From CAVQCJ01 sp963711005 (GTDB lineage Bacteria > Actinomycetota > Actinomycetes > Prado026), in contig CAVQCJ010000002.1 in the NCBI GenBank assembly GCA_963711005.1, positions 558,001 through 622,000 of the forward strand: DNA of 64,000 nt. The letters run 5' to 3'. Of the stretch, positions 8,254-15,501 are shown piece after piece. Position 1 is the stretch's first letter. Each line of letters starts with the position of its first letter. The notes beneath the pieces are model-generated. The model had not been told where the DNA came from, searched no databases, and saw only the letters and a program-made list of their open reading frames with translations. The position numbers and the translations under genes were made by a program.

Positions 8254-8616
8254 GTGGCATCAACCCCGGCTGATGTGAGCATCGACAGGAGCCGACCCGC
8301 CGCGGCCGAACCGGTCGCGATCGGGTCGACCGGCGAGCTGCTGCGCCTGGTCGGCGACCCGATGCGGGCGGCGATCCTGCAGATGCTGTCGGGCGAGCAG
8401 CTGTGCACCTGCCACCTGCAGGAGGCACTGGGTGCCAAGCAGACCCTCGTCTCGCACCACCTGCGACTGCTGCGCGAGGCCGGCCTGGTGGTGGGCGAGC
8501 CGCACGGGCGGTTCACCTACTACCGCCTGGCCCCGCACGCGTTCGACTCGGCGCGGGACGCGCTCGCCGGGCTCGCCGACGCGGCGAACCGCGGCCTGAC
8601 CCGACGGCCCTGCTGA
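8254..8616 (+). CDS. arsR: ArsR-family repressor inside the arsenic operon
   Basis: A 120-aa winged-helix repressor: LLRLVGDPMRAAILQMLSGEQ, then ELCTCHLQEAL-type site (here QLCTCHL, two Cys one residue apart), then the recognition helix KQTLVSHHLRLLREAGLV and wing GRFTYYRLAP. A C-terminal Cys ends the protein. GTG 8254 is the start used. It follows cadI by 33 bp and its stop overlaps the aquaporin start by 1 bp, so it is co-transcribed. The order arsR-cadI-arsR-transporter parallels Rv2640c-Rv2643 of Mycobacterium tuberculosis, with an aquaporin in place of the Acr3 pump. Confidence 0.92.
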   Translation: MASTPADVSIDRSRPAAAEPVAIGSTGELLRLVGDPMRAAILQMLSGEQLCTCHLQEALGAKQTLVSHHLRLLREAGLVVGEPHGRFTYYRLAPHAFDSARDALAGLADAANRGLTRRPC

Positions 8617-9365
8617 TGGCCGCCGACCCCGTCGGGAGCAACCTGGCCCGGCGTGCCGCGGCGGAGTTCGCCGGCACCGCTCTGCTCGTCACGGTCGTGA
8701 TCGGTTCGGGCATCGCGGCGCAGAACCTGACCACCGACGCGGCACTCGAGCTGCTGGTCAACGCGCTGGTGACCGCGGGCGGCCTCGCGGTGCTCATCCT
8801 CGTGCTGGGGACGGTGTCGGGCGGGCACTTCAACCCGGTCGTGTCGCTGGCGGACTGGTGGCTCGGACGCGCTGCCGGCTCCGGCCTCCGCGCTCGTGAG
8901 CTGGGGGCGTACCTGCCGGCGCAGCTGGCCGGAGCCGTCTGCGGGGCGGTGCTGGCGAACGCCATGTACGCCCTGCCGCTGGTGTCGATCTCGCAGCACC
9001 AGCGCACGGGGGCGAACCTGATGCTGGCGGAGGTCGTCGCCACCGCCGGTCTGGTGACCGTCGTCTTCGCGCTCGTCCGCGCGGGTTCGCTCGCGGCGCT
9101 GCCGTGGGCCGTCGGCGCCTACATCGGCGCGGCGTACTGGTGGACCTCCTCGACGTCGTTCGCGAACCCCGCCGCAACCGTGGGCCGCGCCTTCAGCGAC
9201 ACGTTCGCCGGCATCGCCCCCTCGTCCGTCCCCGGTTTCGTCCTCGCGCAGCTCGCGGGTCTGGTGCTCGGGGTCGGCGCGGTGGTCGCGCTCTTCCCTG
9301 CGGCCCGACGGGTGCGCCACGCATCCCTGCCGCTCTCGACGTCCAGCGTCCGGGAGTCCCCGTGA
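8616..9365 (+). CDS. Aquaporin/MIP channel in arsenic operon
   Basis: A 249-aa six-helix MIP-family channel. The two half-helix signatures are present in altered form: GGHFNPVVSL (NPV instead of NPA) and SFANPAATVGR (NPA). AEFAGTALLVTVVIGSGI is the typical first helix. In ars operons such channels (AqpS type) conduct arsenite out after ArsC reduces arsenate, removing the need for an active pump; that role is inferred from position between arsR and arsC. ATG 8616 overlaps the arsR stop by 1 bp and the stop overlaps arsC by 4 bp. Confidence 0.9.
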   Translation: MAADPVGSNLARRAAAEFAGTALLVTVVIGSGIAAQNLTTDAALELLVNALVTAGGLAVLILVLGTVSGGHFNPVVSLADWWLGRAAGSGLRARELGAYLPAQLAGAVCGAVLANAMYALPLVSISQHQRTGANLMLAEVVATAGLVTVVFALVRAGSLAALPWAVGAYIGAAYWWTSSTSFANPAATVGRAFSDTFAGIAPSSVPGFVLAQLAGLVLGVGAVVALFPAARRVRHASLPLSTSSVRESP

Positions 9366-9796
9366 ACGACGTGCCGGAAGTGCTGTTCGTCTGCGTGCAC
9401 AACGCGGGCCGGTCGCAGATGGCCGCGGCCCTGCTGGCCGACTACGCGCAGGGCCGGGTCCGCGTCCGCTCGGCCGGGTCAGCGCCCGGCGCATCCGTCA
9501 ACCCGGTCGTCGCGACCGCACTCGCCGAGGTCGGCCTGGACATCTCGCAGGAGTTCCCCAAGCCGCTCACCGACGAGGCCGGCCGCGCCGCCGACGTCCT
9601 GGTCACGATGGGCTGCGGAGACGCCTGCCCGGTCTACCCCGGGAAGAGGTACCTGGACTGGGAGCTCGACGACCCGGCCGGCCGGCCGCTCGGCGCCGTG
9701 CGCGCCATCCGGGACGAGATCGACGGCCGGGTCCGAGCGCTCCTGCTCGAGCTCGTGCCGGGCATCGACCTGCCGCCGTCGCGGACGGGGTCCTGA
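9362..9796 (+). CDS. arsC: Arsenate reductase ArsC (LMW-phosphatase fold)
   Basis: A 144-aa arsenate reductase. The oxyanion loop CVHNAGRSQMAAA contains the catalytic Cys11, and MGCGDACPVYPGKRYLDWELDDP contains the redox pair Cys85 and Cys89 of the thioredoxin- or mycothiol-recycled class. PKPLTDE supplies the general-acid Asp region. GTG 9362 overlaps the aquaporin stop by 4 bp, so the gene is the last of the cadI-arsR-aqp-arsC unit. An imperfect inverted repeat (GGTCCTGAC / GTCAGGGTCC) follows the stop near 9790-9830 and may end the transcript before the convergent permease gene. Confidence 0.94.
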   Translation: MNDVPEVLFVCVHNAGRSQMAAALLADYAQGRVRVRSAGSAPGASVNPVVATALAEVGLDISQEFPKPLTDEAGRAADVLVTMGCGDACPVYPGKRYLDWELDDPAGRPLGAVRAIRDEIDGRVRALLLELVPGIDLPPSRTGS

Positions 9797-9823
9797 CCGC
9801 CTGCGCGCAGGACAGCGCGACCG

Positions 9824-11062
9824 TCAGGGTCCGTGCTGCGCGTGCCCCTCGTGGCCCTCGTGGCCCTCGTGCGCTGGGTGGTCCGCATGCGCCGAGTGGT
9901 CGTGACCGGCCATGTCGTCGGGGCCGCCGCCCATCATCGCGAGCATCTCGCGACCGCCGGTGCGGTAGAACCGCCACACGAGCACGGCGGCGAGCAGGAT
10001 GAAGACGATGTTGAGGTACGTCGTGTAGTTCCAGCTGATGCCTGCCTCGAGCACCGTCGCGTTCCGCTCGGTCGGGGTCAGGTGCAGGACGGCGAAGATG
10101 ATCTCGACCAGGTAACCGGCCGCCACCATCGACGCGTAGAACGTGCCGAGCAGGAACAGCATCATCCGCATGCCGTAGTACTTCCGGTAGATGTTCAGGA
10201 TCGGCAGGATGATCAGGTCGGCGAAGATGAACGCGATGACGCCGCCGAAGCTGATGCCCCCGTTCCACAGCACCGCCGCGAGCGGCACGTTGCCGATCGA
10301 GCAGACGAAGCTGAGCATCGAGACGATCGGTCCGACCAGCGGCCCCCAGATCGCTGACACGACCGGGTGGTCGGTGAAGAAGAAGCTCTCCCAGAACGTC
10401 GACGGCACCCAGGCCGCGACCGCGCCGGCGATCAGCAGGCCGATCGACGATGTCGCGGACCACGGCGGCCCACTCCATGACGAACACGTGCGACACCGAC
10501 GTGAAGCCCGGCCGGCGACCGCAGCCGGTGCCACACGCTGCCCTCGCCCTGCACACTCATGTCCATCGCCGCGTGCCCCTCCATGGACCCGGCGACGCCG
10601 CGGTCGGCCTGCGTGCGCGCGTCGCGCAGCAGCTTCTCCCGCGCGAACAGCCGGAACAGCACGGCGAGGATCACGATCATCAGCGGGCCGCCGACGAACT
10701 CGGCGAGGGTGAACTGCCAGCCGAGGAGCAGCGCCATGATGATGCCCGAGCTCGACCACCAGGTTGGTGGACGCGATCTCGAACGCCATGGCCGCGGTGA
10801 AGCTCGCCCCCTTGCGGAACAACGAACGGGCCAGAGCGACCGCGGCGTACGAGCACGACGACGACGCGGCCCCCAGCCCGGTGGCGGCGGCCAACGTGCG
10901 CGGGCGACCGTCGCCGAGCACACGCACGATCGAGTCGCGCCGCACCACCGCCTGCACGACCGCGGAGAGGGCGAAGCCGAGGATCAGCGCCCACAGCATC
11001 TCCCAGGTCATCGAGACGGTGATGCCGAGCGCGTGCCGGACCGCATCCCACGCGGCGGTCAC
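9824..11062 (-). pseudogene. UPF0718/COG0701 permease with His-rich tail, interrupted by three indels
   Basis: Homology runs through the whole 1239 bp but switches frame at about 10745 (one extra base after VVELG), 10508 and 10447. Read through, the protein is a polytopic permease: MTWEMLWALILGFALSAVVQ, GAASSSCSYAAVALARSLFRKGASF, then SHVFVMEWAAVVRDI and WESFFFTDHPVVSAIWGPLVGPIVS, ending in a His/Glu/Gly-rich tail (HDHSAHADHPAHEGHEGH) likely to bind metal. Relatives include ArsP-type exporters, but the substrate is not shown here. GTG 11062 overlaps the upstream ArsR stop by 4 bp, indicating an arsR-permease operon. No stop codon arises in the shifted stretches, so sequencing error or a very recent lesion are both possible. 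Confidence 0.8.
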
Positions 11063-11439
11063 GACCGTGCTCCCGGCGCGGTGATGGTCAGCAGCTGACG
11101 CAGGCAGTGCTCGACCAGGTCGTGGGGGAAGCCGTCGGCCAGCCGGTAGAACACCACGCGGCCTTCCTTGGTGTAGCTCACCAACCCGCCCGTGCGCAGC
11201 AGCTTCAGGGCATACGACACGGCGTCCTCGGAGACGCCGAGTGCCAGGGCCAGGTCCCCCACGCACAGCGACTCCACCGCGCCGAGCGCGATCAGGATCC
11301 GCGAGCGCACGGGGTCCGCGACCAGTGCGAGCAGCTCGCTCAGACGGCGTGCGTCCGGTTCCGAGACCAGTGCTTCCCGGGCGGCGCGGACGCGGCCGGC
11401 GTCCACCGGGTGGTCATGGCCCAGCCGGATCGAGCTCAT
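11059..11439 (-). CDS. ArsR/SmtB-family metal sensor paired with the permease
   Basis: A 126-aa winged-helix repressor. It has an N-terminal GHDH segment, a Cys at the start of the DNA-binding domain (ESLCVGDLALALGV), the recognition helix SEDAVSYALKLLRTGGLV and wing GRVVFYRL, and a C-terminal helix DLVEHCLRQLL preceded by His (FPHD), which matches the alpha-5 ligand pattern of Zn/Ni/Co sensors such as SmtB and NmtR. The stop overlaps the permease start by 4 bp. Repeated TACGGA/TCCGT words at 11440-11475 just upstream could form the operator. The metal sensed cannot be decided from sequence. Confidence 0.88.
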   Translation of the reverse strand: MSSIRLGHDHPVDAGRVRAAREALVSEPDARRLSELLALVADPVRSRILIALGAVESLCVGDLALALGVSEDAVSYALKLLRTGGLVSYTKEGRVVFYRLADGFPHDLVEHCLRQLLTITAPGARS

Positions 11440-11475
11440 ATCCGTACATTCGCACGGACGTACGGACGTTCGCAA
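11440..11475. promoter_or_regulatory. Possible operator/promoter of the arsR-permease unit
   Basis: The stretch contains TCCGTACATTCGCACGGA, a dyad with arms TCCGT and ACGGA, followed at once by a second CGTACGGACG word. Repeated half-sites this close to the arsR start suggest autoregulation, but there is no match to a specific known box. Confidence 0.35.
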
Positions 11476-11516
11476 GCCGCGGCCTACGGCGGCGCCGGCC
11501 CGCTGCCCAGAGACCG

Positions 11517-12527
11517 TCAGAAACCGAGGCCCGGTCGCAGGCTGGGCTGCCCGACCGCCCGGCCCAGCCTGGGGTAGCCGAGGACGTCCTCGACCGTGCC
11601 CAGCAGTGAGTACAGGTTCTGGTCGCTGGCGTCCGAGGCTCCTGGCGTGACGTAGGGCGAGACCACGAAGGTCGCGATCCGGCAGTCCTGGTGTCCCGGG
11701 TAGTAGGCGGGGTCGGTGCAGTCGGCACCGTTGGTCCCGGACTCGCCGCCCTCGTCGAAGGTGACGATGACCAGGGTCCTGCCGGCCTGGTAGCTGGGCA
11801 TCGCGGTCAGCCGTGGGATGAGCGTGGACAGCCACGTGTCGCCGACCGCGATGCGCGACGCCTTCGGGTAGCCGCAGGCCGCGGCCCAGTGGATGTCGTC
11901 GCACAGGTTCGGGGTGATCCAGGCGAACGTGGGCAGGCTGTCCGCAGCGATGTCGGCGTCCAGCGCCGTGATCGGCAGGTCGTTCTTCTTGCACGTGTTC
12001 GTCGGCGTCCGCAGGTCGGTGTACCAGAAGGCCGGGTTGTGGCCGGCCTTGTACGCGGGTGCCCCGGCGGTGCTGGCGGAGCAGCTGCTCGGCATGGACT
12101 CGTCGTAGCCGCGCCACGTGTCCCCCGCCGCCTGGGCCTGGTGGAAGATGTTGTCGTTCGCCGTGTGCGTGCCCAGCACCGTCGCGAACCCGGACGTGGC
12201 GGCCATGTAGTTGGGCTGGGACGGGTGCGTCGCCGCGTGCATGTTGGTCTCGGAGCCGCACGCGGTGCCCAGCGACTTCAGGTACGGCGCCGTCGTGGCG
12301 CCCTGCAGCTGGACGTAGCTGAGGTTCTCGTCCATCACGACGACCACGTGCTCGTAGTCGGGCAGGTGACCGGCGTCGTAGGTCAGGGTCCCGCACGGAC
12401 CCGGTACCGCCGCCGACGCGGCACCCACGGGACCCGTCGCCGTTGACACCAGGACGAACGCGGCCACCGAGGCCACCGCCGCGAACGTACGAAGCCGGAC
12501 CACGCCCGACGCCCTTCTCAAGCCCAT
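11517..12527 (-). CDS. Secreted phosphoesterase (acid phosphatase/phospholipase C superfamily)
   Basis: A 336-aa exported protein with a signal peptide (GLRRASGVVRLRTFAAVASVAAFVLVSTA, cleavage after the GAASAA region). The alkaline-phosphatase-like metal sites appear as HVVVVMDENLSY (first Asp/Glu site), SQPNYMAATSG, FAWITPNLCDD and TLVIVTFDEGG, as in AcpA-like acid phosphatases and the PF04185 phosphoesterases. Several Cys pairs imply disulfides. ATG 12527 has GGAGG about 13 nt upstream. The gene follows the copper-type lipoprotein gene on the same strand after 143 bp. Likely scavenges phosphate or phosphodiesters outside the cell; exact substrate unknown. Confidence 0.85.
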   Translation of the reverse strand: MGLRRASGVVRLRTFAAVASVAAFVLVSTATGPVGAASAAVPGPCGTLTYDAGHLPDYEHVVVVMDENLSYVQLQGATTAPYLKSLGTACGSETNMHAATHPSQPNYMAATSGFATVLGTHTANDNIFHQAQAAGDTWRGYDESMPSSCSASTAGAPAYKAGHNPAFWYTDLRTPTNTCKKNDLPITALDADIAADSLPTFAWITPNLCDDIHWAAACGYPKASRIAVGDTWLSTLIPRLTAMPSYQAGRTLVIVTFDEGGESGTNGADCTDPAYYPGHQDCRIATFVVSPYVTPGASDASDQNLYSLLGTVEDVLGYPRLGRAVGQPSLRPGLGF

Positions 12528-12670
12528 CGCCCCCACGCCTCCCCGTGCATCGGCCGACCCGGCCGCCCTCCCCGGCTCGGAGCCTAGCCACGCCTTCGGC
12601 CGCCGGCGTCCACCGAACGGCCGATCGACGGCAGGCCTGCCGCGGGCGGGCGACGACGCGGGCAAGAGGT

Positions 12671-13264
12671 TCAGCCGGTGACGACGAGCTCCTGGTGCAT
12701 GCCGTCGGCGTAGTGGTTGGGCAGGTTGCACACCAGCTCGTACCGTCCGGGCGCGAGGGTGACAGTGGTCCAACCCGACGTCCCCGCTTGGATCCCGTCC
12801 CCGGCCCCGGAGGCGCAGCTCGCGGACGCCTCGCCGAGGCTCCCGGTCTCGTCGACCCTGCCGTCCGGACCCGCGACCCGCCGACCGGCCACGGCGCCGT
12901 CGGCCAGCGGCAGGATCACCAGCTCGTGGGCACGCCAGCCCATGTTGGTCGCCAGGAACGTGATAGTCCCGGCCGGCACGGTCTGGGGTGCCACATGGAG
13001 CATCATGTGTGCCCCGAGCGGAGCGGTGCCGCCCATCATCGCGGTCATGCCCATGTCACCCAGGAGCGCCGTCACCGTCGCGCCGGGCAGGTCGGCGGGG
13101 GCGGTGCACGTCGGGGTCGAGGAGTGGTAGGCGGTGTCGCCCTTGTCGCCCCCCATCATCCCCGCGCCGCCCATGCCGCCGCTCGGCTGCTCGACGACGG
13201 CGCAGCCGGCCACGACCAGCACGGCGAACAGCCCCGAGACGGTTGCGCGCCCACGAGTCCACAT
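12671..13264 (-). CDS. Cupredoxin-like lipoprotein
   Basis: A 197-aa lipoprotein with lipobox VVAGC (Cys21), a Met/Gly-rich stretch (GGMGGAGMMGG) and a second Met-rich patch (GDMGMTAMMGG), then a beta-rich domain ending in ELVCNLPNHYADGMHQELVV. That segment gives the type-1 copper pattern Cys-x4-His-x4-Met, with the fourth ligand His in WRAHELVIL, as in sulfocyanin-like proteins. Met-rich segments are frequent in periplasmic copper handlers. It lies 70 bp downstream of the AhpD-like gene on the same strand and may share that gene's CsoR-type operator, although the regulator nearby lacks the copper His. Confidence 0.83.
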   Translation of the reverse strand: MWTRGRATVSGLFAVLVVAGCAVVEQPSGGMGGAGMMGGDKGDTAYHSSTPTCTAPADLPGATVTALLGDMGMTAMMGGTAPLGAHMMLHVAPQTVPAGTITFLATNMGWRAHELVILPLADGAVAGRRVAGPDGRVDETGSLGEASASCASGAGDGIQAGTSGWTTVTLAPGRYELVCNLPNHYADGMHQELVVTG

Positions 13265-13333
13265 AGGTCCAGTCCAGGTGCGATCGATCCGGCGGGCCAG
13301 GGCCGTTGGTCCCCGGTAGGGGGGCCCCTTGGG

Positions 13334-13711
13334 TCAGCTCGCGCGCGCGTCCGACTGGGCGGCCCGGTCGGCGAAGAACTCCGAGAACGCGGCGAACGCG
13401 CGCGGACCGTAGATGGTTGCCGGCCCGCCGTTCATGAGGATGGTCACGCCGATGGCCTCGGCCGCCTCCTCGAGCGTGGCGCCGTGCCGCACGGCCGCGT
13501 GGGCGTGCGCCGCGATGCACCCGTCGCACTCCGAGCTGATCGCGATGGCCATGGCGATGAGCTCCTTGGTCCTGGTGTCCAGCGCGCCGGGGGCGAGCGC
13601 CGCATCGTGCAGCGAGGAGAACCCCCGGTACACGTCCGGGATCATCCGCCGAAGCTCCCGGGTGTGCGGTCGCAGCTCCTCCTGGACCTGCTTCCCGTAC
13701 GACATGTCCAT
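13334..13711 (-). CDS. AhpD-like carboxymuconolactone decarboxylase family protein
   Basis: A 125-aa all-helical protein with the AhpD-type redox motif CDGC (Cys62, Cys65) followed by His69 (CIAAHAHAAV), so it is probably a thiol peroxidase or disulfide reductase subunit rather than a true decarboxylase. LDTRTKELIAMAIA and GATLEEAAEAIGVTILMNGGPA are family landmarks. ATG 13711 is taken; ATG 13705 is an alternative with better spacing to AAGGAAG. The promoter region is shared with the divergent 38-aa Cys-rich gene, and the minus-strand -10-like TATCAT (13747-13742) overlaps the ATACCCC-CT-GGGGTAT operator, so the regulator should control this gene too. Confidence 0.88.
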   Translation of the reverse strand: MDMSYGKQVQEELRPHTRELRRMIPDVYRGFSSLHDAALAPGALDTRTKELIAMAIAISSECDGCIAAHAHAAVRHGATLEEAAEAIGVTILMNGGPATIYGPRAFAAFSEFFADRAAQSDARAS

Positions 13712-13744
13712 CACTTCCTTCGGTCCGGCTCGTGTTCCTCCATG

Positions 13745-13760
13745 ATACCCCCTGGGGTAT
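13745..13760. promoter_or_regulatory. CsoR/CstR-type operator 1 (perfect palindrome)
   Basis: ATACCCC-CT-GGGGTAT is a perfect 7+7 palindrome with a 2-bp spacer, the standard G-tract operator of CsoR-family repressors. It overlaps a plus-strand -10 (TATAGT, 13758-13763) leading to the 38-aa gene and a minus-strand -10-like TATCAT leading to the AhpD-like gene, so binding would shut both. Confidence 0.87.
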
Positions 13761-13798
13761 AGTGGTCGCACCGCACCGAAGCCGAGGAGGACGTCAGG

Positions 13799-13915
13799 AT
13801 GTGCAGCCCGGCCATCTGTCGCAGGTGTCGCAAGATCACGTACTCCGGATGCGGGCGACACGTCGACCAGGTGCTGGCCGCGGTTCCCTCCGACCGCCGC
13901 TGCCAGTGCCGCTGA
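13799..13915 (+). CDS. 38-aa cysteine-rich small protein
   Basis: A very short gene with a strong ribosome site (GAGGAGG, 8 nt before ATG 13799). The 38-residue product contains six Cys, in the pairs C-x2-C (ICRRC), a single GCGRH and a terminal CQC, together with the sequence HVDQVLAAVP. This resembles short Cys-rich proteins that recur in actinobacteria, usually unannotated, with the core CxxCgKxTwsGCGxHVdxV. The pattern suggests a small zinc-ribbon or redox/persulfide carrier; no function is established. It is the first gene after operator 1 and precedes thioredoxin, so a role in thiol or sulfane-sulfur handling is inferred from context only. Confidence 0.75.
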   Translation: MCSPAICRRCRKITYSGCGRHVDQVLAAVPSDRRCQCR

Positions 13916-13974
13916 CAGCACAAGCGCTGAGTGCACTGCCGCTGAGGTTGGGAAGACCCGAGCGCGGCCCGTCG

Positions 13975-13995
13975 TTGACATACCCAGCGGGGTAT
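13975..13995 (+). promoter_or_regulatory. TTGACA -35 element followed by CsoR/CstR-type operator 2
   Basis: A consensus -35 hexamer TTGACA (13975-13980) runs directly into ATACCCAGCGGGGTAT (13980-13995), which matches operator 1 in 15 of 16 symmetric positions. A repressor bound here would occupy the promoter spacer of the thioredoxin gene. The -10 is not clear-cut. Confidence 0.78.
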
Positions 13996-14030
13996 CACCT
14001 GAGAGTTGAGCCGAGAACCGAGGAGTGATC

Positions 14031-14423
14031 ATGGCAACCGTCGAGCTGACCGCCGGTACCTTCGAGCAGGCGATCATCGACAACGACATCGTGCTGGTGG
14101 ACTTCTGGGCCTCCTGGTGCGGACCCTGCCGGCAGTTCGGACCGGTCTTCGAGAGCTCGGCCGGGGTGCACGCGGACATCGTGTTCGGCAAGGTGGACAC
14201 CGAGGCCGAGCAGAGTCTCGCGGCAGCCGCCGGCATCACCTCGATCCCGACGCTGATGGCGTTCCGCGAGGGCATCCTGGTCTTCTCCCAGCCGGGTGCG
14301 CTCCCCGCAGCGGCCCTCGAGCAGGTCATCGCCGGCGTACGCGGTCTGGACATGGCCCACGTCCGCCGATTGGTGGCCGAGCAGGTGGACGACAGGGCGG
14401 CCGAGCAGACCACGACCGCGTGA
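14031..14423 (+). CDS. Thioredoxin
   Basis: A 130-aa thioredoxin with the canonical WCGPC active site (Cys30, Cys33) inside VLVDFWASWCGPC and the cis-Pro loop TSIPTLMAFREG. The C-terminus is about 20 residues longer than classical Trx (RRLVAEQVDDRAAEQ). ATG 14031 has AGGAG 5 nt upstream; GTG 14025 is possible but overlaps that site. Expression should be governed by operator 2. Together with the CstR-like regulator, the AhpD-like protein and the rhodanese, it points to a reductive system for protein or low-molecular-weight persulfides or disulfides. Confidence 0.93.
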   Translation: MATVELTAGTFEQAIIDNDIVLVDFWASWCGPCRQFGPVFESSAGVHADIVFGKVDTEAEQSLAAAAGITSIPTLMAFREGILVFSQPGALPAAALEQVIAGVRGLDMAHVRRLVAEQVDDRAAEQTTTA

Positions 14424-14499
14424 TGCGGGAACCTGGGCAGCGACCCGTCCTCGTACGGTGATCGCTCCGCTGACCGACTGACCCGACCAGGAGGCCCAC

Positions 14500-14763
14500 G
14501 TGGAGCTCAACGCAGAAGACTCGACCTCGATCCTGAACCGCTTGCGGCGGGCCGAGGGGCAGCTGGGCGGGGTGATCCGGATGCTCGAGGAGGGCCGCGA
14601 CTGCCAGGACGTGGTCACGCTCCTGGCCGCGGTCTCCAAAGCGCTCGACCGGGCCGGCTTCGCTATCGTCGCGAGCGGCCTGCGCCAGTGCATCGCCGAG
14701 TCCGACAAGACCGGAGCCCCCGACCTGGCCGCCCTCGAGAAGCTCTTCCTCTCCCTGGCGTGA
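14500..14763 (+). CDS. CsoR-family repressor lacking the copper His (CstR-like persulfide sensor)
   Basis: An 87-aa all-helical DUF156/CsoR-family repressor. RLRRAEGQLGGVIRMLEEGRDCQDVV carries Cys35 and RAGFAIVASGLRQCI carries Cys64, the two Cys shared by CsoR and CstR. The residue four before Cys64, which is the copper ligand His in CsoR, is Gly60 here. The EEGRDCQDVVT stretch closely resembles CstR (EEGKDCKDVIT), which senses persulfides by forming di- to tetrasulfide links. So sulfane sulfur rather than Cu(I) is the likely signal. It lies 76 bp after thioredoxin, and two matching operators precede the neighbouring genes. Start GTG 14500 is preceded by AGGAGG. Confidence 0.88.
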   Translation: MELNAEDSTSILNRLRRAEGQLGGVIRMLEEGRDCQDVVTLLAAVSKALDRAGFAIVASGLRQCIAESDKTGAPDLAALEKLFLSLA

Positions 14764-14793
14764 TCCGGCGGCACCCATGACGGCTCCCCGCCT

Positions 14794-14859
14794 CCCGCGA
14801 TCTTGAGAGATTCAGAGGTGACACGCCATACAGAGCCCTGTATCTCTCAAGATCGCGGG
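14794..14859. repeat. 18-bp perfect inverted repeat with 30-nt loop
   Basis: Arms 14794-14811 (CCCGCGATCTTGAGAGAT) and 14842-14859 are exact reverse complements. The loop contains a small secondary dyad (ACAGAGCCCTGT, 14830-14841). The structure fills the gap between the CsoR-family gene (stop 14763) and the methyltransferase start (14878) and ends about 9 nt before that gene's ribosome site. It could be a terminator/attenuator or a small mobile repeat; no T-run follows. Confidence 0.85.
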
Positions 14860-14877
14860 GCTACCCCGAGGAGAGCT

Positions 14878-15501
14878 GTGGACGCGAACGAGTGGGACCG
14901 CCGGTACGACCAGGCCGAGCTCGTGTGGTCCGCGACGCCCAACCTGTGGGTCGAACAGGTCACCCGGGACCTGACGCCCGGCCGCGTCCTGGATCTGGCC
15001 GCCGGCGAGGGCCGGAACACCCTCTGGCTCGCCGAACGCGGCTGGCAGGCCACCGCCGTGGACTTCTCCCAGGTAGCGCTCGACCGCGCGACCGGACTCG
15101 CCGTCGAGAGGCTGGGCGCAGCGGCCGGGCGATTCGAGACCGACTGCGCCGACCTCCTCGACTACCGACCGCGGCGGCATGCGTACGACCTCGTGCTCGT
15201 CGTCTACCTGCAGATCGCCGCCGCGCAGCGCGCCCGGGTGCTGCGCGCAGCCGCCGACGCGGTGGCGCCGGGCGGCCGGCTGCTGGTCGTCGCCCACGAC
15301 TCGGACAACCTCGAGCGCGGGTACGGCGGCCCGCCGGACCCGGCGGTGCTCTACTCCGCCGCGGACGTCACTGCCGATCTCGACGGGACCGGGCTGCAGG
15401 TCCAGCGGGCGGAGCAGGTCGTCCGCGAGGTGGAGACCGCCGACGGCCCCCGGCAGGCGCTCGACGCGCTCGTGGTCGCCGCCAGGCCGGATGCTTCATG
15501 A
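14878..15501 (+). CDS. Class I SAM-dependent methyltransferase (TehB/tellurite-resistance-like)
   Basis: A 207-aa Rossmann methyltransferase. WDRRYDQAELVWSATPNLWVEQ precedes motif I VLDLAAGEGRNTLWLAERGW, and AVDFSQVALDRA gives the acidic loop (motif II). VVYLQIAAAQRARVLR and APGGRLLVVAHD are later motifs. The pattern is that of the TehB/thiopurine-type small-molecule methyltransferases that act on metalloids or thiols. GTG 14878 has GAGGAG 4 nt upstream. It overlaps the rhodanese gene by 4 bp, tying it to sulfur chemistry. The substrate is unknown. Confidence 0.88.
   Translation: MDANEWDRRYDQAELVWSATPNLWVEQVTRDLTPGRVLDLAAGEGRNTLWLAERGWQATAVDFSQVALDRATGLAVERLGAAAGRFETDCADLLDYRPRRHAYDLVLVVYLQIAAAQRARVLRAAADAVAPGGRLLVVAHDSDNLERGYGGPPDPAVLYSAADVTADLDGTGLQVQRAEQVVREVETADGPRQALDALVVAARPDAS

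Noticed and set aside
13732..14028. 98-aa frame spanning operators 1 and 2
   Set aside because: It covers both operators and the promoter of thioredoxin and is in another frame from the 38-aa gene, which has the proper ribosome site.
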